Of a DNA stretch of 57,105 nucleotides, positions 40,477 to 48,929 are shown one piece after another. The notes beneath the pieces were generated by a model that worked only from the letters and a program-made list of their open reading frames with translations, ran no database searches and was not told where the DNA came from. Positions within the stretch are counted from its first letter, which is position 1. The number at the start of each line of letters is the position of its first letter. The DNA comes from an uncultured Oscillospiraceae bacterium. Its GTDB lineage: Bacteria; Bacillota; Clostridia; Oscillospirales; Acutalibacteraceae. The stretch is from assembly GCA_902478605.1 (NCBI GenBank), contig CABSLQ010000009.1, positions 1 through 57,105 on the forward strand, given 5' to 3'. The position numbers and the translations under genes were made by a program.

Positions 40477-41725
40477 GGGCAGTTCCTCCTATGCAAGTAA
40501 AATCTTCGAAAAATGAGGGCCAGCTTTTGGCCACGCTCTGCGCGTCGGTGATGACCACCGGCGCAGCGGCGCCGAGAGCGGCCATGGTCAGGCTCATCAC
40601 GACGCGGTGATCGTTGTACCCTTCGACGGTTCCTCCCGTCAGGCGGGGCACGCCGGTGATGGTCAGGCTGTCCGGTCCTTCCTCTATCTGGCCGCCGAGA
40701 CGGCGCAGCCCGTCCGCCATGGCGGCAAGGCGATCGCTCTCCTTCAGCCGCAGCCGCCCGGCGCCGGTGATGTGGGTGATTCCGTCGGCCAAGGCGGCCG
40801 TGGCGGCCAGAACAGGCACCAGATCGGGGATCTGTGCGGCGTTTACATCGATGCCGTGCAGCGGCGCTTTGCGGCAAAGCAGAGCGCCGTCCTGTTCCAA
40901 AATATCCGCGCCGAAGGCCCGGAAAAGGGCAAGCGCGGCGCGATCCCCCTGGGAGGAATCGGGGCGCAGCCCGGTGATGCGCGTTTCGCCGCCGAGCGCC
41001 CCGGCGGCCAGCAGAAAGGCCGCCTGTGACCAGTCGCCCTCCACCGTCGTGTCGAGAGGGCAAAAGGTCTGGCCGCCCGGGATATACCAGCCGTCGTCCA
41101 GCGGCTGCACCTGAACACCCGCCTGCCGCAGCACGTCCAGCGTCATGTCCACATAGCCCGCCGATTCCAGCGGGGTGGTCAGGCGCAGGCGGCTGTCTTC
41201 CTCGCACAAAGGCAGGGCGAAAAGCAGACCGGTGATGAACTGGCTGGATACGTTGCCCGGCAGAGCGTAGTCGCCGCCGCGCAGCCGGCCCGCCACCGTG
41301 AGAGGCAGACCGCCCGCCGATTCCAGTGTCACGCCGTGAGCGGGCAGGCAGTCCGCATATACCCCGAGCGGGCGGGATGGCAGGCGGCCCTGCCCCACAA
41401 ACCGGGCGGGCACGCCGCGCGCCGCGAAGAGCGGGATGAGAAAGCGCAGCGTCGAGCCGCTTTCGCCGCAGTCCACCTCCACCGGCACCGAACCGGCCGG
41501 CGGTGTACCGGGCACGATATGGGCGGTGTCCCCCTCGAGACGCACAGCCGCCCCCAGGGCGCGCAGCCCGCGCAGGGTGGCCTCCATATCGGCGGACAGC
41601 TGCAGCCCGCGCACCGTGCCGCCGCCGAGCCCCGCAGCGATCAGCAGACGGTGGGCGGCGGACTTGGAGGGCGGCGCCGACAGGGTGCCGCATATGGCGG
41701 AAGGGGAGACGGTGACAACAGACAT
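40457..41725 (-). CDS. aroA: 3-phosphoshikimate 1-carboxyvinyltransferase (EPSP synthase)
   Basis: 422 residues. Adds PEP-derived enolpyruvyl to shikimate-3-phosphate. Motifs: LSAPPSKSAAHRLLIAAGLG (K, S and H contacts), DCGESGSTLRFLIP and GRLRLKESDRLAAMADGL. AAAGGAG precedes the ATG. Preceded by aroB (21 nt). Confidence 0.97.
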   Translation of the reverse strand: MSVVTVSPSAICGTLSAPPSKSAAHRLLIAAGLGGGTVRGLQLSADMEATLRGLRALGAAVRLEGDTAHIVPGTPPAGSVPVEVDCGESGSTLRFLIPLFAARGVPARFVGQGRLPSRPLGVYADCLPAHGVTLESAGGLPLTVAGRLRGGDYALPGNVSSQFITGLLFALPLCEEDSRLRLTTPLESAGYVDMTLDVLRQAGVQVQPLDDGWYIPGGQTFCPLDTTVEGDWSQAAFLLAAGALGGETRITGLRPDSSQGDRAALALFRAFGADILEQDGALLCRKAPLHGIDVNAAQIPDLVPVLAATAALADGITHITGAGRLRLKESDRLAAMADGLRRLGGQIEEGPDSLTITGVPRLTGGTVEGYNDHRVVMSLTMAALGAAAPVVITDAQSVAKSWPSFFEDFTCIGGTAHVVDHR

Positions 41726-41746
41726 AAGGCCGCTCCTTTCAGGTAA

Positions 41747-42808
41747 TCAGTCCGCGAAAAAGGCGGGCAGCTCGGCGAGCGGGATGCGATGCACAAAGCT
41801 TTCGCCGATGGTGCGCAGCAGCACCAGATCGATGGACTCGCCCGACCGCTTCTTGTCCAGCGCCGTCCCGCCCAGATAAGCGGACAGCGGAGCCGGGTCG
41901 GCGGTGGGCAGCCCATAGGCCTGCAGCACGGGGAGCAGGCGGTCGAGGGTGCCGGGCGCGGTCAGGCCGCGGCGTTCGGCGGCGCGGGTGATTTCCACCA
42001 TGCCCACCGCCACGGCGCAGCCGTGGGAAATGCCGGTGTAGTGATAGTGCTTTTCCAGTGCATGGCCCAGGGTGTGCCCGAAGTTGAGCAGCCTGCGTTC
42101 CCCCTGCTCCGTCTCGTCCCGTTCAACCACCCCCTGCTTGACGGCGATGGCGCGCACGAGAGTATCCTCCCGGCGGGCGGGGGACAGCGCCCCGCCGTCC
42201 TCCAAATCGGCGAACAGCACCCCGTCGAGGATGCAGCCCGCCTTGATCACCTCCGCCATCCCGTCGGTGAGGAAGGCGGGCGGCAGGCTGTCCAGCACGG
42301 CGGGATCGATGAGAACGCGGGCCGGCTGCCGGAAGGCGCCGACGAGGTTTTTGCCCTCGGGGATATCCACACCGGTTTTGCCGCCCACCGAGGAGTCCAC
42401 CTGCGCGAGCAGGGAGGTGGGAATCTGCACAAAATCCACACCCCGCAGCCAGGTCGCCGCGGCGAAGCCGGTCATGTCGCCGGTCACGCCGCCGCCCAGC
42501 GCCACGAGCAGGTCGGTGCGGGTGAAGCCCCCTTGTGCCAGGCGGGCGTACATCTGGCACACCGTATCAAGGCGCTTATTCTCTTCTCCCGCAGGGAAGG
42601 TGAACGCCGAAACGGCATAACCCGCCGCTTCCAGCGAGCGGGCAACCTGCCCGGCGTAAAGCGGATAGACATTGGAATCGCTGACAAGCAGGGCGCGTGT
42701 GCCGCGCGGGTTGACCTCGCGGCAGAGCGGTCCCGCCTGCCCGAGCAGGCCGGTTTCCACCAGAATGTCATAGGTGCGGCTGGCCGTATGCACCGATAAG
42801 CGTTTCAT
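41747..42808 (-). CDS. aroB: 3-dehydroquinate synthase
   Basis: 353 residues from the ATG at 42808. NAD-dependent cyclisation of DAHP. Motifs: LVALGGGVTGDMTGFAAATWLRGVDFVQIPTSLLAQVDSSVGGKTGV and GHTLGHALEKHY (metal-binding His). Long open frame upstream is a shadow of tyrA. AAAGGA sits 10 nt before the start. Confidence 0.96.
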   Translation of the reverse strand: MKRLSVHTASRTYDILVETGLLGQAGPLCREVNPRGTRALLVSDSNVYPLYAGQVARSLEAAGYAVSAFTFPAGEENKRLDTVCQMYARLAQGGFTRTDLLVALGGGVTGDMTGFAAATWLRGVDFVQIPTSLLAQVDSSVGGKTGVDIPEGKNLVGAFRQPARVLIDPAVLDSLPPAFLTDGMAEVIKAGCILDGVLFADLEDGGALSPARREDTLVRAIAVKQGVVERDETEQGERRLLNFGHTLGHALEKHYHYTGISHGCAVAVGMVEITRAAERRGLTAPGTLDRLLPVLQAYGLPTADPAPLSAYLGGTALDKKRSGESIDLVLLRTIGESFVHRIPLAELPAFFAD

Positions 42809-42840
42809 ATGGAATAATTCCTTTCTGACAGAGCGGGCGG

Positions 42841-43680
42841 TCAGCCCGCGGCTTCCTTGCGTTCGCGGCCTTCGCGCAGCAGGGCGCGCAGGCGGTCCTT
42901 GTCCCCGGCGGCCACCGCGTCGCGGCAGTCCTCCAGGTGTTCGATGAGCAGATCCAGTTCGGCGCACAGCTCGGTGGCATTGAGCAGGAACAGCTCGCTC
43001 CACAGGTTTTCGTCCACCGTGGCCACGCGGGACACGTCGCGGTAGCTGCCCGCCGAAAAGCCGGCGTGATAGGGGCAGCAGGGCGAACGGACATAGGCGC
43101 CGGCCAGCGCATGGGGCAACTGGCTGGTGAAGGCGATAAGGCGATCGTGCCGTTTCGGCGTGGTGACCGTCATGCGGGCGCAGCCCAGCCGGGAGGCCAG
43201 CGCCTTGAGCTCTTCCACCGCCGTATCGGGGGTGTCGGCCGTCGGGGTGAGGATATAGCTGGCGCCGGTAAACAGGGCGGCGTCCGCGTTGGCGAAACCG
43301 CTTTTTTCCTTGCCGGCCATCGGATGCCCGCCCACAAAATGCAGGCCCGCGGCCTGGCATAAGGCGGTCGCCCGGGGGACGATCGCCTGCTTGACGCCGC
43401 ACACATCGGTGACGATGGTGCCCGGCCGCATGCGGCCGGCGTTTTGTTCCAGATAGGCCAGGGCGGCCGACGGGGACAGGGCCAGCATCACGATATCCGC
43501 CTCGGCGAGCAGCTCCGGGCCGCCGGTGCGGTGCACCGCGCCGCGTGAGCCGGCGGCGGCCAGCACGGCGGGATCGGCATCCAGGCCCAGCAGAGTGTAG
43601 CCGCCGCTCTGCCGGAGGGCGAGCGCCATGCTGCCGCCGATGAGGCCAAGGCCCACGATGGCAATGGTCTTGTTTTTCAT
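42841..43680 (-). CDS. tyrA: Prephenate dehydrogenase
   Basis: 279 residues. Oxidative decarboxylation of prephenate to 4-hydroxyphenylpyruvate for tyrosine. Rossmann motif GLGLIGGS, then VGGHPMAGKEKSGFANADAALF and SQLPHALAGAYV. No ACT domain is fused, in contrast to some Firmicutes. AAGGGAG upstream. Confidence 0.95.
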   Translation of the reverse strand: MKNKTIAIVGLGLIGGSMALALRQSGGYTLLGLDADPAVLAAAGSRGAVHRTGGPELLAEADIVMLALSPSAALAYLEQNAGRMRPGTIVTDVCGVKQAIVPRATALCQAAGLHFVGGHPMAGKEKSGFANADAALFTGASYILTPTADTPDTAVEELKALASRLGCARMTVTTPKRHDRLIAFTSQLPHALAGAYVRSPCCPYHAGFSAGSYRDVSRVATVDENLWSELFLLNATELCAELDLLIEHLEDCRDAVAAGDKDRLRALLREGRERKEAAG

Positions 43681-43700
43681 AAGGGGCTCCCTTCGCCGGC

Positions 43701-44732
43701 TTAATCCTGCCGGGTGGCGACGGTCTTGCCGAACACGGTGGCGACCTCGCCGATGCGGGCGGCCAGCCAGTCGAACTGGTCAGGTGTGAGCGACTGCGCA
43801 CCGTCGGACAGGGCGTGCGGCGGATCGTTGTGCACCTCAATGATCAGGCCGTCCGCGCCCGCGGCCACCGCCGCGAGGGCGAGGGGTTCCACCAGCGCGC
43901 TGACACCCGACGCGTGGGAGGGATCCACCACCACGGGCAGGTGGGAGAGCGATTTGAGCAGCGGCACGGCGGAAATATCCAGCGTGTTGCGGGTCATGGT
44001 CTCAAAGGTGCGGATGCCGCGTTCGCAGAGGATGACCTTTTCGTTGCCCGACGCCATGATGTATTCGGCGCTCATCAGCAGCTCTTCGATTGTATTGGCC
44101 AGGCCGCGCTTAAGCAGGATCGGCTTGTCGCACTTGCCCAGTTCCTTGAGCAGCTCGAAGTTCTGCATGTTGCGCGCGCCGACCTGGATGATGTCCACAT
44201 CCTCGAACAGCACGAGATGGGCGGGGGACAGGATCTCGGTCACAATGGGCAGGCCGGTCTGCCGGCGCGCGTGGCGCAGCAGCTCGAGCCCCTCGGCCCG
44301 CAGGCCCTGGAAGGCGTAGGGAGAGGTGCGCGGCTTAAAGGCCCCGCCGCGCAGGAAGGCGGCACCCGCCTTTTTGACGCGGGCGGCCACGCCGCTTATC
44401 TGCTCTTCGCTTTCCACCGAGCAGGGGCCGGCGATGAGGCCGAGCTTTCCGCCGCCGATGACCGAACCGCCGCCGAGATCGATGACGGTGTCGTCGGGAT
44501 GGAATTTGCGGTTGGCCTTTTTGTACGGCTCCTGCACGCGGCGGACGCTGGCCACGATTTCCTGTGCGGCGATGGAATCCATGTCCACGCCGGCGGTGTC
44601 GCCGATGAGGCCGAGCACGGTGGAATGGTCGCCGTACCAGGCGTTGACCTTGACGTTGTTCTGGCTGGCGAGGCGGGCGGAGAATTCCTCCACCTGCTCG
44701 CGGGTGACATTGGGCTTGAGTACGATAATCAT
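43701..44732 (-). CDS. aroF: 3-deoxy-7-phosphoheptulonate synthase (DAHP synthase)
   Basis: 343 residues from the ATG at 44732. N-terminal ferredoxin-like domain (MIIVLKPNVTREQVEEFSARL) then a KDO8P-like TIM barrel: GPCSVESEEQISGVAARVKKAGA, LRGGAFKPRTSPYAFQGL and VDPSHASGVSALVEPLALAA. First enzyme of aromatic synthesis and first gene of the operon. The frame is open to 44795 but overlaps the attenuator hairpin. Confidence 0.96.
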   Translation of the reverse strand: MIIVLKPNVTREQVEEFSARLASQNNVKVNAWYGDHSTVLGLIGDTAGVDMDSIAAQEIVASVRRVQEPYKKANRKFHPDDTVIDLGGGSVIGGGKLGLIAGPCSVESEEQISGVAARVKKAGAAFLRGGAFKPRTSPYAFQGLRAEGLELLRHARRQTGLPIVTEILSPAHLVLFEDVDIIQVGARNMQNFELLKELGKCDKPILLKRGLANTIEELLMSAEYIMASGNEKVILCERGIRTFETMTRNTLDISAVPLLKSLSHLPVVVDPSHASGVSALVEPLALAAVAAGADGLIIEVHNDPPHALSDGAQSLTPDQFDWLAARIGEVATVFGKTVATRQD

Positions 44733-44762
44733 GCTGATCCAACCTTTCGATAAAATGGCAAT

Positions 44763-44796
44763 AAAAAAGGCGGAACCCATTTCCATGAGTTCCACC
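44763..44796 (-). terminator. Attenuator terminator before aroF
   Basis: On the minus strand GGTGGAACTC, an 8-nt loop and GGGTTCCGCC, then T6. Its 5' arm and loop (ACTCATGG, minus-strand positions 44790-44783) are the exact complement of CCATGAGT at the leader stop codon (44854-44847). Confidence 0.9.
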
Positions 44797-44848
44797 TGTT
44801 TATCCGCGTTGAAGTATCACCTGATGGGCGCCGGACGAGCCGGCCTAC

Positions 44849-44950
44849 TCATGGGGTCGCCGTATTCGATTTTCCGCAGCAAAAATAGCCCCAGCCATAA
44901 AAGCTGAAGCGATAGGCGGCGGTAAATCGATTGTCGGCGCGATGATGCAT
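44849..44950 (-). CDS. Leader peptide of the aromatic operon
   Basis: 33-residue ORF, ATG at 44950, with GGAGG 6 nt upstream. Residues 9-23 read FTAAYRFSFYGWGYF: four Phe, three Tyr and one Trp in 15 residues. It ends at a TGA that overlaps CCATGAGT, the sequence able to pair with the terminator. Classic leader-peptide attenuator arrangement, apparently sensing all three aromatic amino acids. Confidence 0.85.
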   Translation of the reverse strand: MHHRADNRFTAAYRFSFYGWGYFCCGKSNTATP

Positions 44951-44981
44951 AAGGGTCCTCCAATGAGAAGTCGTTGGCTTT

Positions 44982-45010
44982 ATGATAGCCTGTCAAACAG
45001 GATTTGTCAA
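44982..45010 (-). promoter_or_regulatory. Promoter of the aromatic operon
   Basis: On the minus strand TTGACA (45010-45005), 17-nt spacer, TATCAT (44987-44982). It begins 8 nt after the upstream XRE gene. Confidence 0.9.
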
Positions 45011-45017
45011 GAAAAAA

Positions 45018-45368
45018 TTACGGCTTGCCTGTATTTTCCCCTTCCGGGCGGATCAGCCTGGCCGCCGTGAAGAGCAGCTGCTCGAGGTGTTCCCGTTCGG
45101 CGGGGGCGGCGGCCGCAAAGGCGCGCGAGAGGTTGTCCGCCGTGACGGCTTCCCGCCCGAACAGCAGATAATCCGCCGATACACCAAGGGCCTGGCACAC
45201 TTTATACAGAGAGGTGATTTTCATGGTTTTATCGCCGTTTTCGATTTGCTGAATAAAGGACACGGACAGATCCGCCTTTTCGGAAAACGCTTCCCGCGAA
45301 AGCCCCTGCAATTCCCGGTTGTCGCGAATACGCCGGCCGATAACAGCCAGATCCAGAAATGGCTCCAT
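45018..45368 (-). CDS. XRE-family transcriptional regulator
   Basis: 116 residues from the ATG at 45368; an earlier ATG (45377) is too close to the GGAGG. Helix-turn-helix (about 10-65): IRDNRELQGLSREAFSEKADLSVSFIQQIENGDKTMKITSLYKVCQALGVSADYLLFG. C-terminal ~50 residues hydrophobic/charged. Divergent from the Cys-rich gene and directly upstream of the aromatic promoter; target unknown. Confidence 0.88.
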   Translation of the reverse strand: MEPFLDLAVIGRRIRDNRELQGLSREAFSEKADLSVSFIQQIENGDKTMKITSLYKVCQALGVSADYLLFGREAVTADNLSRAFAAAAPAEREHLEQLLFTAARLIRPEGENTGKP

Positions 45369-45409
45369 GACATACACCTCCTGTTACTACAGTATTTTAC
45401 CCATTCCTA

Positions 45410-45438
45410 TTGAAACAGAACAGCAGATATAGTATGAT
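45410..45438 (+). promoter_or_regulatory. Promoter of the Cys-rich gene
   Basis: TTGAAA (45410-45415), 17-nt spacer, TATGAT (45433-45438). Confidence 0.8.
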
Positions 45439-45450
45439 ATTAATACTATA
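45428..45450. promoter_or_regulatory. Palindromic operator candidate at the Cys-rich promoter
   Basis: TATAGTAT (45428-45435) and ATACTATA (45443-45450), perfect 8-bp arms with a 7-nt centre, overlap the -10 and start site. A short related TACT..AGTA palindrome lies at 45386-45395 in front of the XRE gene. Confidence 0.5.
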
Positions 45451-45469
45451 GAATAAAGAGGTGGAAACA

Positions 45470-45646
45470 TTGAAGTGTGCCAATGCTTTCTGCATTTACT
45501 GGGAGGAAGAGGACTGCTGGCTGGCCGACGTTTCGCTGGATGCATTGGGGCGGTGCACCGACTGCATCCTGGCGGATATTCCGCCGGAGACACTGGACCG
45601 GGCACGCCGCCGCCTGCGCGATAAGTACGAGGCGGAGGACATATAA
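45470..45646 (+). CDS. Small Cys-rich protein
   Basis: 58 residues if started at TTG 45470, which has AGAGGTG 7 nt upstream; a GTG at 45461 is the alternative. Reads LKCANAFCIYWEEEDCWLAD ... GRCTDCILADIPP, two CxxC-like pairs (C-x4-C and C-x2-C) and a lone Cys between, a probable metal site. Similar tiny proteins occur widely in Clostridia; function unknown. Confidence 0.72.
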   Translation: MKCANAFCIYWEEEDCWLADVSLDALGRCTDCILADIPPETLDRARRRLRDKYEAEDI

Positions 45647-45674
45647 AAAAGACGGCCGCTCGGCCGTCTTTTTC
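45644..45674. terminator. Bidirectional terminator
   Basis: GACGGCCG-CT-CGGCCGTC (45651-45668) flanked by A6 and T5, between the Cys-rich gene and convergent aroK. Confidence 0.93.
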
Positions 45675-45715
45675 CAGAAGATGAGCGGGCCGGGTGCGAT
45701 CCCGCGCATCGTATA

Positions 45716-46210
45716 TCATAGCTGCCTTTGTATTGCCTGCGCCACGGCAAGCGGTGCTTGCTCGCCATTGATGCGCAGGGTGGCCGCCGCCTCGTAAAGA
45801 GGCAGCCGGCGGTCAAACAGCTCGCGTACGGCGGCCGCCTTATCCGGCCGGGCGAGCAGCGGGCGGGTGGTATCCCCGTCGAGCCGCCGCAGCACCGTCT
45901 CGGGCGACACCTCGAGCAGCACAATGGCGCAGGAGGAGAGCGCCTGCACATTTTCCGCAAAGGTGAGCGCCCCGCCGCCCGCGGCGATGACCAGATCGCT
46001 CTGTGCCCCGAGCGCCTGACAGGCTTCCCGTTCCCGCCGGCGGAAGTCCTCCTCCCCGTATTGCTCGAAAATCGCCGCCACCGTCATGCCGGCCTGTTCC
46101 TCAATGTACGCGTCCATGTCCACGAAGCGGCGGCCCGTCTGCCGGGCGAGCAGCCGCCCCACCGTCGTCTTGCCGCAGCCCATGAAGCCGCACAGCACCA
46201 CGCTGCGCAT
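45716..46210 (-). CDS. aroK: Shikimate kinase
   Basis: 164 residues. P-loop GFMGCGKTTVGR (8-19), the shikimate-binding Asp in DMDAYIE and the lid/adenine region with R in RRREREA. ATP-dependent phosphorylation of shikimate. Starts 2 nt after aroE, with GGAAGGGGG before the ATG. Confidence 0.96.
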   Translation of the reverse strand: MRSVVLCGFMGCGKTTVGRLLARQTGRRFVDMDAYIEEQAGMTVAAIFEQYGEEDFRRREREACQALGAQSDLVIAAGGGALTFAENVQALSSCAIVLLEVSPETVLRRLDGDTTRPLLARPDKAAAVRELFDRRLPLYEAAATLRINGEQAPLAVAQAIQRQL

Positions 46211-46212
46211 GG

Positions 46213-47076
46213 TCAGTCCCCCTTCCGGCCGAAAACCGTTTCCATCTCCTGCTGGGCCTCGTCGATCAGGCGGGCGATATCCGCCGGATCAAACACCGCG
46301 CCGTACCAGATGGTATGCGCGGCGGCCGCCTGCCACACGAGCATGGGCATGCCGCCCACCGTGCGCGCGCCGTGGGCCGCCGCGCGGCGCAGCAGGAGGG
46401 TTTGCCCGGGATTGTACACCGCGTCAAACACGGCGGCGGTGCGGGACAGCACCGCGTCCCCCACGGGGGAGGCGTCCTCGTGCGGATACATGCCCACGGG
46501 GGTGGCGTTGAGCAGCAGATCGAAATCCCCCGACAGGGAGGACAGATCGGTGATAGCGTAGGAAACCGTCGGCACGAGGCCGCGCACAAAGTCGCGCAGC
46601 GCGAGGGCCTTCTCTTCGCCGCCGGGACGCACCGCGTTGACGATGGAACAGCCGGCCAGCGCCGCCTCGCATGCAAAGGTGCGCCCCGCCCCGCCGCAGC
46701 CGAGCAGCGCCACCCGTCCCGCCAGCGGGACACCCCCTTCCTCCAGCGCCCGGCGGAAACCTTCCGCGTCGGTGTTGTGGCCCACCGTGCCCGCCGGCGT
46801 GACGGCGATGGTATTGACCGAACGGTACAGGGCGGCCCGATCCTCCAGCCGGTCCAGCAGCGGGATCACCGCCTGCTTATGCGGGATGGTCACATTGCAT
46901 CCGGAGACTTCCCGCAGCAGGGCGGGCAGGGTATCCGCCAGCCGGTCGGGGGCCATGTCCTGCGCGGTATAGGAAGCGGCGCGTCCCTGCAGGGCAAAAA
47001 GCCTTTTGTGAATAAAAGGGGACATGCTGTGCCCGATGGGATGCCCAATGACGAGGTAGGCGGATTGCTGTGGCAT
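46213..47076 (-). CDS. aroE: Shikimate dehydrogenase
   Basis: 287 residues from the ATG at 47076; an ATG at 47151 is a shadow start. NADPH-dependent. Motifs: GHPIGHSMSPFIHKRLF, CNVTIPHKQAVIPLLD, GHNTDAEGF and the Rossmann loop GCGGAGRTFA. Pair with aroK separate from the main operon. Confidence 0.95.
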   Translation of the reverse strand: MPQQSAYLVIGHPIGHSMSPFIHKRLFALQGRAASYTAQDMAPDRLADTLPALLREVSGCNVTIPHKQAVIPLLDRLEDRAALYRSVNTIAVTPAGTVGHNTDAEGFRRALEEGGVPLAGRVALLGCGGAGRTFACEAALAGCSIVNAVRPGGEEKALALRDFVRGLVPTVSYAITDLSSLSGDFDLLLNATPVGMYPHEDASPVGDAVLSRTAAVFDAVYNPGQTLLLRRAAAHGARTVGGMPMLVWQAAAAHTIWYGAVFDPADIARLIDEAQQEMETVFGRKGD

Positions 47077-47144
47077 GACGACGCCGTCCTTTCCGTGAAA
47101 TTGCCCGATTTGAGAAAATAATGGTAAGAAAGTGAAAAAGATGA

Positions 47145-47173
47145 TTGACAAACGAATGGTTTACGCATAATAT
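47145..47173 (+). promoter_or_regulatory. acpP promoter
   Basis: TTGACA (47145-47150), 17-nt spacer, TAATAT (47168-47173), about 120 nt before the acpP start. Confidence 0.85.
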
Positions 47174-47187
47174 TTGGGTGTAGTGGT

Positions 47188-47232
47188 TTTGTGCCGCCGG
47201 GAGCGCATCCCGCCATCATACTATAGCACAAA
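47188..47232 (+). promoter_or_regulatory. Hairpin in the acpP 5' leader
   Basis: TTTGTGC (47188-47194) and GCACAAA (47226-47232) close a stem with inner CGGGA-GCGCA-TCCCG (47198-47212). A regulatory role is not known. Confidence 0.4.
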
Positions 47233-47292
47233 GCTCCGCCCGGGTTCAACTGCCGGGGCAAAACTCTATGATATTTTGGAAGGATGGACGGT

Positions 47293-47520
47293 ATGGTACT
47301 GGAAAAAGTGAAAATGATTCTCAGCAACCAGTTTGACGTGGAGGAAGACACCATCACGACGGAGACCAATATCGCCGACGATTTGGGCGCCGACTCGCTG
47401 GACGTGGTGGATATGCTGATGTCGCTCGAGGATGAGTTTGATGTGGAGATCCCCGACGACGAGATCGAAAAAATCCGTACCGTGGGCGACCTGGTGACCT
47501 ACATCGAAGAGCATATGTAA
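47293..47520 (+). CDS. acpP: Acyl carrier protein
   Basis: 75 residues from the ATG at 47293; GGAAGG lies 9 nt upstream, while the ATG at 47284 is adjacent to it. Phosphopantetheine Ser35 in DLGADSLDVVDMLM. Carries acyl chains in fatty acid synthesis. Acyl-ACP thioesterase at 29377 could act on its products. Confidence 0.97.
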   Translation: MVLEKVKMILSNQFDVEEDTITTETNIADDLGADSLDVVDMLMSLEDEFDVEIPDDEIEKIRTVGDLVTYIEEHM

Positions 47521-47527
47521 GCGTGGG

Positions 47528-47558
47528 GCCGCGTCCGGCAGGATGCGGCTTCTTTTTT
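47528..47558 (+). terminator. Terminator after acpP
   Basis: GCCGCGTCC/GGATGCGGC stem (one G-T) and a T-rich tail, overlapping the Shine-Dalgarno of the next gene. Confidence 0.85.
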
Positions 47559-47568
47559 GGAGGATGGC

Positions 47569-48285
47569 ATGCAGCGCACCATACAGACCGGCGTGGGCGA
47601 GCTGACCTATGAGCTGACCCGCAAGGCGGTAAAAAATATCAACCTGCGGGTGCAGCCGGACGGCACGCTGCAGGTTTCGGCGCCCCGCCGGACGGCGGCG
47701 GAACAGGTGGATGCCTTTGTGCGGCAGAAAGCGGCGTGGATAGCCCGCGCCCGCGTAAGGCAGGGGGAACGCCGGGCCGCGGCGGACGGGGCCGTGTGGC
47801 TGCTTGGCCGCCGACTGCGGGTGCAGGCGCGCCCCATGGCGCCCGGCGAACGGGAGGGCATGGTGCTGCGCGGCGACGTGCTGACGCTGACCGTGCGGGA
47901 TTCCGACCGGTGCGCCCCGCTTATCCGCGCGTTTCTCGAGCAGGAGGGCGCACGGGTATTCCCCGATGTGCTGCGGCGTATGCACCGGCTGGTGGAGCCG
48001 CTGGGTGTGCCGCTGCCCGTGATGTCCACCCGCTGGGCCAGGACGCGCTGGGGCAGCTGTTCGTATAAGGCGGGGCGTATTTCGATCAACAAGGCGCTCG
48101 TGTGTGTGCCGCCGGCGTGCATCGAGCTGGTCATGCTGCACGAGCTGGTGCATTTTGTGCATCCGAACCATTCCGCCGCGTTTCACGCCGAAATGGCGGC
48201 ATTGCTCCCCGGCTGCCGGGAGCGGGAAGCGCAGCTGCGCGCCTTTTCGCCCGCGGTGGATTTTGATAAGGTATCCCTTGAATAA
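47569..48285 (+). CDS. YgjP-like metallopeptidase (DUF45)
   Basis: 238 residues from the ATG at 47569, GGAGG 5 nt upstream; the TTG at 47557 is an alternative. Motifs: NLRVQPDGTLQVSAPRR, RWGSCSYKAGRISINKALVCVPP and LHELVHFVHPNHS (HExxH zinc site). A zinc metallopeptidase-like protein of unknown substrate. Confidence 0.88.
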   Translation: MQRTIQTGVGELTYELTRKAVKNINLRVQPDGTLQVSAPRRTAAEQVDAFVRQKAAWIARARVRQGERRAAADGAVWLLGRRLRVQARPMAPGEREGMVLRGDVLTLTVRDSDRCAPLIRAFLEQEGARVFPDVLRRMHRLVEPLGVPLPVMSTRWARTRWGSCSYKAGRISINKALVCVPPACIELVMLHELVHFVHPNHSAAFHAEMAALLPGCREREAQLRAFSPAVDFDKVSLE

Positions 48286-48398
48286 ATGACGCATATGCGG
48301 TATACTGAAATACGGCCCTTTGGTTAAACATGTTCGGATACGTGACAGACCAGCAGAAAGACCACATGTGCGGCGCTGTCATGGCGGGAGGAACGCCA

Positions 48399-48929
48399 AT
48401 GCTGGAAAAAACACTGACAGCGGAAACGGTACATGCCGTGCTGCTGGATATGATACAGGCGGATCGGGGAGATGCGCGGCGGATCCATCATTTTTTGAAG
48501 GGGTATGCTCTGGCCGGGGCCATCGCCGCGGCAGAGCATATGGAGGAACAAGCCCGGTTGACCCTTGAACTGGCGGCAATACTTCATGACGTGGGTATAC
48601 ACGCCAGCGAAGCGAAATACAGTTCGGCAGCGGGTCGGTATCAGGAGCTGGAAGGCCCGCCTCTGGCGCGGAAAATGCTGGAGCGGTATGAGCTGCCGGA
48701 GCCGATCGTGGAACGGGTGTGCACGCTGATAGGCCGCCATCATACCTATACCGATGTGGATGGGCTGGACTGCCGCATTTTGCTGGAGGCGGATTTCCTG
48801 GTGAATATGGAGGAAGAACAGATGAAGCCCGCGCAAATTGCCTCCGCCAGGCAGGTGGTGTTCCAGACGGAAACGGGGCTGAAACTGCTGGAAGATATGT
48901 TTCCGGGTGAAGTGGTGAAAGAGTCATGA
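48399..48929 (+). CDS. HD-domain protein
   Basis: 176 residues from the ATG at 48399, with GGGAGG upstream; earlier in-frame starts are weaker. HD signature IHHFLKGYALAGAIA and AILHDVGIHASEA, then HHTYTDVDGLDCRILLEADFLVN. Probably a phosphohydrolase, substrate unknown. Its stop overlaps the next start (ATGA). Confidence 0.85.
   Translation: MLEKTLTAETVHAVLLDMIQADRGDARRIHHFLKGYALAGAIAAAEHMEEQARLTLELAAILHDVGIHASEAKYSSAAGRYQELEGPPLARKMLERYELPEPIVERVCTLIGRHHTYTDVDGLDCRILLEADFLVNMEEEQMKPAQIASARQVVFQTETGLKLLEDMFPGEVVKES

Noticed and set aside
41747..43840. 697-residue minus-strand frame reading through tyrA into aroB
   Set aside because: The first half is out of frame with tyrA and low in conserved features; aroB starts at 42808.
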